A stretch of DNA of 64,000 nt, from the NCBI GenBank assembly GCA_900170005.1, contig LT827128.1, positions 1,488,001 to 1,552,000 of the forward strand, in the 5' to 3' direction. The position numbers and the translations under genes are program-made. Below the pieces are notes generated by a model, which worked only from the letters and a program-made list of their open reading frames with translations, was not told where the DNA came from and did not search any database. Positions 60,733-64,000 of this stretch are shown here, piece by piece (within the stretch, counting starts at the first letter, position 1; every line of letters begins with the position of its first letter). This stretch comes from Gordonibacter massiliensis (ex Traore et al. 2017). Lineage in GTDB: Bacteria > Actinomycetota > Coriobacteriia > Coriobacteriales > Eggerthellaceae.

Positions 60733-63042
60733 ATGGACAATCCGAGCAACCGTCTGATCATCGTATCGAACCGCCTCCCCTACCGCATCGAGCCCGACGA
60801 GCGGGAGGGCTTCGCCTTCACGCGCACGGTGGGCGGCCTCGTAGCGGGATTGGAGCCGCTGCACGAGCAGGCGGGCAACGTGTGGCTGGGTTGGGCCGAC
60901 GAGCCGGCCGGGCTCGACGAGGCCGGGCGCGCGCGGTTCGAGCGAGCCCTGGCCGCGCGCTCCTGCGCGCCCGTGCGCCTGGACGAGCGCGACGCGGAGC
61001 TGTACTACGAGGGTTTCTCGAACTCCGCGCTGTGGCCCCTGTTCCACGGATTCCCCCAGCACACCCGCTTCGACGAGGAGGCGTGGGAGGCCTACGTGCG
61101 CGTGAACGAGCGGTTCCGCGACGCGGTGCTCGAGCTGGCGCGGCCCGGTGACACGGTGTGGGTGCACGACTACCACCTCATGCTGCTGCCGTCGCTTCTG
61201 CGCGAGGCGCTGCCGAACGCCTCCATCGGCTTCTTCCTGCACATCCCCTTCCCCGATTACGAGACGTTCCGCATGCTGCCGTGGCGACGCGAGCTCGTGC
61301 GCGGCGTGCTGGGCGCCGACCTCGTGGGCTTCCACGCCTACGACTACGTGCGGCACTTCCTGTCCAGCTGCCGCCGCATCGTGGGCGTGGAGAACGAGAG
61401 CGGCACTCTGTTCGCGGACGGCCGGCTCGTGCGGGCCGACGCCTTCCCGCTGGGCATCGACTACGAGCGGTACCGCACCGCCGCGCGCAAGCCCGAGGTG
61501 CGGCGGCTCGTGTCGGCGTTCGCCGAGGAGAAGGGGCACGAGGGCTGCAAGGTCATGCTGTCGGTGGAGCGGCTGGACTACTCCAAGGGCATCCCCGAGC
61601 GGCTGCTGGCCTTCGATGCGTTCCTCGACCGCTACCCCGCCTGGCGCGGCCGCGTGGTGCTGGTGCTGGTGACGGTGCCCTCGCGCGAGAACGTGGCGTC
61701 GTACGCCGCGCTGAAGAAGCAGGTCGACGAGCTGGTGGGCCTGGTGAACGGCAAGCACTCCACCATGGACTGGACGCCCGTGGACTACTACTACCGCTCG
61801 CTGCCGTTCGACCGGCTGGTCAGCCTGTACGCCGCGAGCGACGTCATGCTGGTCACGCCGCTGCGCGACGGCATGAACCTGGTGTGCAAGGAGTACCTGG
61901 CCTGCCACGACGGGGGCGGCGGCGCGCTCGTGCTGTCGGAGATGGCCGGCGCGTCCTACGAGCTGCACGAGGCGCTCACCGTGAACCCCTTCGACCTCGA
62001 AGGCGTGGTGGACGCCATGCGGCGGGCGCTTGAGATGCCGCCCGAGGAGCAGCGTCGCCGCAACGCCCCCATGCAGGAGCGCCTGGCGCGCTACACGTCC
62101 CAGAAGTGGGCGCGCGAGTTCCTGGACGCGGCCGACGAGGTGAAGCGCCGCCAGGCCGGCCTGAGCGCGCACCTGCTGGGCCCCACGTCGGCGCGCAACC
62201 TGCTCGCGGCGTTCGAGGCGGCGCGCAGGCGGATGCTGCTGCTGGACTACGACGGCACCCTCATGCCCTTCTCCGACGACCCGGCCTGCGTGGCCCCCGA
62301 CGAGCGGCTGCGCGAGCTGCTGCGGCGACTGGGCTCGAACCCGCGCACCGACGTGGCCGTGGTGTCGGGCCGCGACCGCACCACGCTGGAGGCGTGGCTG
62401 GGCGACCTGCCCGTCGACCTGGTGGCCGAGCACGGGGTGTGGTTCCGCGGGCGCCGCGAGCGCACATGGACGCTGGAGGAGCCGTTGAGCGCCGAGTGGA
62501 AGGACGCGGTGCGCCCGGTGCTGGCCGACTTCGTCGACCGCACGCCGGGATCGATGCTCGAAGAGAAGGATTACTCGCTCGCATGGCACTACCGCATGTG
62601 CAGCAAGGAGCTGGCCGAACGGCGCGTGGTGGAGGTGAAGAACGCCCTGGGCGACGGCTTGGAGGATCGCGGCATCGCGCTCATGGACGGCAACAAGGTG
62701 GTGGAGGTGAAGCCGCGCGGCGTGGACAAGGGCCATGCCGCCCACCGGTGGTTCCGAGACCCCTCCTACGGCTTCGTGCTGGCCGCAGGCGACGACCGCA
62801 CCGACGAGGATGTGTTCGAGGCCGCGCCCGCGAGCGCCTGGACCGTGAAGATAGGCGACGGCCCCACCCGGGCGCGGTTCGCCCTGAAGAACGCGGGCGA
62901 GATGCGCGAGCTGCTGGAGGCGCTGGCCGCCGCGTGCGCCGAGGAGCCCGCGGCCGCCGCCCTTCCGGCCGCCGCGGGACGAGGCGCGTCGCGCGCGGCC
63001 GCGGCGACGCCGTCGCGCGGGCGGGCGCTCGCACGGGCGTAG
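60733..63042 (+). CDS. otsAB: Bifunctional trehalose-6-phosphate synthase/phosphatase
   Basis: 769 residues. Residues 1-475: GT20 synthase (OtsA) with RLPYRIE, VGGLVAGLEPL, VHDYHLMLLPSLLREALP, FFLHIPFPDYETFRML, VERLDYSKGIPERLLAF and TPLRDGMNLVCKEYLA. Residues about 495-735: HAD phosphatase (OtsB) with the nucleophile motif LLDYDGTLMPF, VVSGRDRTTL and AGDDRTDEDVFE. The two usually separate enzymes are fused, so UDP-glucose and glucose-6-phosphate are taken directly to trehalose, an osmo- and desiccation protectant. ATG 60733 follows AAGGTGG. The Ala-rich tail (EEPAAAALPAAAGRG) is extra. Confidence 0.95.
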   Translation: MDNPSNRLIIVSNRLPYRIEPDEREGFAFTRTVGGLVAGLEPLHEQAGNVWLGWADEPAGLDEAGRARFERALAARSCAPVRLDERDAELYYEGFSNSALWPLFHGFPQHTRFDEEAWEAYVRVNERFRDAVLELARPGDTVWVHDYHLMLLPSLLREALPNASIGFFLHIPFPDYETFRMLPWRRELVRGVLGADLVGFHAYDYVRHFLSSCRRIVGVENESGTLFADGRLVRADAFPLGIDYERYRTAARKPEVRRLVSAFAEEKGHEGCKVMLSVERLDYSKGIPERLLAFDAFLDRYPAWRGRVVLVLVTVPSRENVASYAALKKQVDELVGLVNGKHSTMDWTPVDYYYRSLPFDRLVSLYAASDVMLVTPLRDGMNLVCKEYLACHDGGGGALVLSEMAGASYELHEALTVNPFDLEGVVDAMRRALEMPPEEQRRRNAPMQERLARYTSQKWAREFLDAADEVKRRQAGLSAHLLGPTSARNLLAAFEAARRRMLLLDYDGTLMPFSDDPACVAPDERLRELLRRLGSNPRTDVAVVSGRDRTTLEAWLGDLPVDLVAEHGVWFRGRRERTWTLEEPLSAEWKDAVRPVLADFVDRTPGSMLEEKDYSLAWHYRMCSKELAERRVVEVKNALGDGLEDRGIALMDGNKVVEVKPRGVDKGHAAHRWFRDPSYGFVLAAGDDRTDEDVFEAAPASAWTVKIGDGPTRARFALKNAGEMRELLEALAAACAEEPAAAALPAAAGRGASRAAAATPSRGRALARA

Positions 63043-63063
63043 GCCCGCAGGCGGGTTGGGCGG

Positions 63064-63660
63064 CTAGAACAAGGGCGACTCGAACCGCACGGTGCCGGTG
63101 CCCTCGCAGGGCGCCGAGTCGCCGTCCTGCGAGCCCTCCGCCGTTGCGACCGGCTCACCGGCCGGAGCCCCTTCGCCCAGCAAGAACGCCATGATGCGGT
63201 CCAGCAGCTCGGCCAACCCGTCGGGCGCGAGCGTGCGCGCAAGGCCGCTCTCCGACAGGTTCGCGAACCCGACGTCCTGGCAATGCCGCACGGCGTCGAG
63301 GACGAACGCCTTGCGGCGGTTCCCTCCGTCGCGCACCACCACGACGGTGCGCGCGGCCAGTTGGGCGTATAGCCGCGGCCCCACGCCGAGCTTCCGCTCG
63401 TACCATTCGGGGACGTTGCGCACGCCCTGATCGGCGAAGAACTCCCGGATCTCCCCGCAACCGGCCAGCGGATACGGCGGCAGCTCGTAGCCGGCGCGGC
63501 GGCCGTACTCGTAGACGTAGCGCGAAGCGTCGCCCACTTGGACTCGGTCCCCCAAAAGAAGCGACAGCACCTCCAGCGCGTCGCGCGGGCGCAGACGCGC
63601 GCGCTCCGCGAGGATCAGGCGCGCGAGGCGCCCCGCCACATCGGGCGCACCGGCCGTCAA
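63064..63660 (-). CDS. Hypothetical protein, 198 residues, coupled to the YhcH gene
   Basis: TTG at 63660 overlaps the YhcH stop (TTGA) and AAGGTG lies upstream, so translation is coupled. A longer in-frame reading enters the YhcH gene and is not needed. The middle reads LAGCGEIREFFADQGVRNVP then EWYERKLGVGPRLYAQLAAR, the end RKAFVLDAVRHCQDVGFANL. No family recognised. The pairing suggests a role in carbohydrate or sialic acid metabolism, by position only. Confidence 0.6.
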   Translation of the reverse strand: MTAGAPDVAGRLARLILAERARLRPRDALEVLSLLLGDRVQVGDASRYVYEYGRRAGYELPPYPLAGCGEIREFFADQGVRNVPEWYERKLGVGPRLYAQLAARTVVVVRDGGNRRKAFVLDAVRHCQDVGFANLSESGLARTLAPDGLAELLDRIMAFLLGEGAPAGEPVATAEGSQDGDSAPCEGTGTVRFESPLF

Positions 63661-64000
63661 GCCAGCACCTTCACCACGACCTTGCGCACGCGCGCCGGGG
63701 CACCCGCGGCGCATCCCGGCTTGTGCGCGTCCTCCGGCGCGAGCACGGCCATGTCGCCCGCGCGCAGCACGACGGAGCTCGGAGCCTCCGGCGTGGCGAA
63801 GAGGCCGAAGTCTATCGCCTCGTCGAACTCCCCGGCCGGCGCGAGCCCTTCGAGCGGCGCGTACTGAAGCAGCTCCTCCCCTTCCACGACGTACTGCACG
63901 TCGTAGTAGCGTCGATGAGCCTCCATCTGCTTCTGGTCGGCGGGCACGGTGTCGTACTCCTGCACGTTCGCGAACACCTCGTCGCCGTCGACATCGACGC
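63657..64000 (-). CDS. YhcH/YjgK/YiaL-family protein (5' end outside window)
   Basis: Cupin-like beta-sandwich family linked to sialic acid and other sugar metabolism. The visible 113 residues read DVDGDEVFANVQEYDTVP, EAHRRYYDVQYVVEGEELL, DFGLFATPEAPSSVVLRAGD, AVLAPEDAHKPGC and RKVVVKVLA, all conserved in the family, with the metal-site His and Glu. The frame is open to the window edge at 64000, and about 30-40 N-terminal residues are missing. Confidence 0.88.
   Translation of the reverse strand, partial: VDVDGDEVFANVQEYDTVPADQKQMEAHRRYYDVQYVVEGEELLQYAPLEGLAPAGEFDEAIDFGLFATPEAPSSVVLRAGDMAVLAPEDAHKPGCAAGAPARVRKVVVKVLA

Noticed and set aside
60628-62745. 705-codon frame antisense to otsAB
   Set aside because: His/Val/Arg-rich shadow with no motif.
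1-64000. CRISPR array, rRNA operon, replication origin
   Set aside because: No regularly spaced direct repeats, no rRNA sequence, no dnaA boxes clustered near a replication gene.

Overview
The window reads as a chromosome segment of a GC-rich anaerobic actinobacterium of the Eggerthellaceae (Eggerthella or Gordonibacter type; inferred). The grounds are the GC-rich codon use, a complete arginine deiminase operon, two molybdoenzyme/ferredoxin pairs, a Tat-exported FAD reductase lipoprotein with its own LysR regulator, and a capsule operon led by a LoaP-type antiterminator. I cannot decide the genus or species from sequence alone.

Layout. 1-2.7 kb: a Cna_B-type surface protein (minus strand, C-terminus outside the window). 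2.7-3.5 kb: intergenic DNA packed with inverted repeats. 3.5-8.7 kb: arcA-arcB-arcC plus a YfcC/ArcD-like antiporter (arginine fermentation to ornithine, CO2, NH3 and ATP). 9-13 kb: tRNA-Arg, glutaredoxin, LysR regulator, FAD reductase, tRNA-Gly. 13.3-15.8 kb: LigD end-joining ligase. 15.8-27.1 kb: a redox island with two molybdopterin oxidoreductases, each with a two-cluster ferredoxin, an MFS transporter, two PucR-type regulators and two small zinc-ribbon proteins; the arrangement resembles catechol dehydroxylase loci. 27.7-31.8 kb: a 1374-residue protein with a central Hint (hedgehog/intein) domain. 31.9-35.6 kb: rdgB, murI, a flavodoxin-fold protein, a possible type I toxin-antitoxin unit, a VanZ-like protein and an XRE regulator. 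35.7-39.3 kb: decayed low-GC accessory DNA with a GNAT pseudogene, a nuclease-nSTAND NTPase cut by an in-frame stop, and a recombinase scrap. 39.4-51.6 kb: one long overlapping surface-polysaccharide operon on the minus strand (LoaP, priming sugar transferase, glycosyltransferases, radical SAM enzyme, pyruvyltransferase, F420-hydrogenase-beta-like protein, polymerase, flippase). 52-57.5 kb: YbaK, L,D-transpeptidase, tmRNA with a roughly 0.9 kb micro-island carrying RelB/RelE inserted at its 3' end, nitroreductase and HxlR regulator. 57.6-64 kb: acidic protein, SmpB, M42 peptidase, fused trehalose-6-phosphate synthase/phosphatase, and a YhcH-family gene cut by the window edge.

The most notable points are: a 12-G tract inside codons 8-12 of the priming sugar transferase, with a second 10-G tract in the same operon, which suggests phase variation of the whole capsule; a perfect inverted-repeat operator and a nested leader hairpin ahead of loaP; 15-bp direct repeats that delimit a toxin-antitoxin micro-island in ssrA; the Hint protein; and the twin molybdoenzyme locus. 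Start codons were reassigned wherever a ribosome-binding site, a stop/start overlap or a paralogue gave a better choice than the longest open frame.
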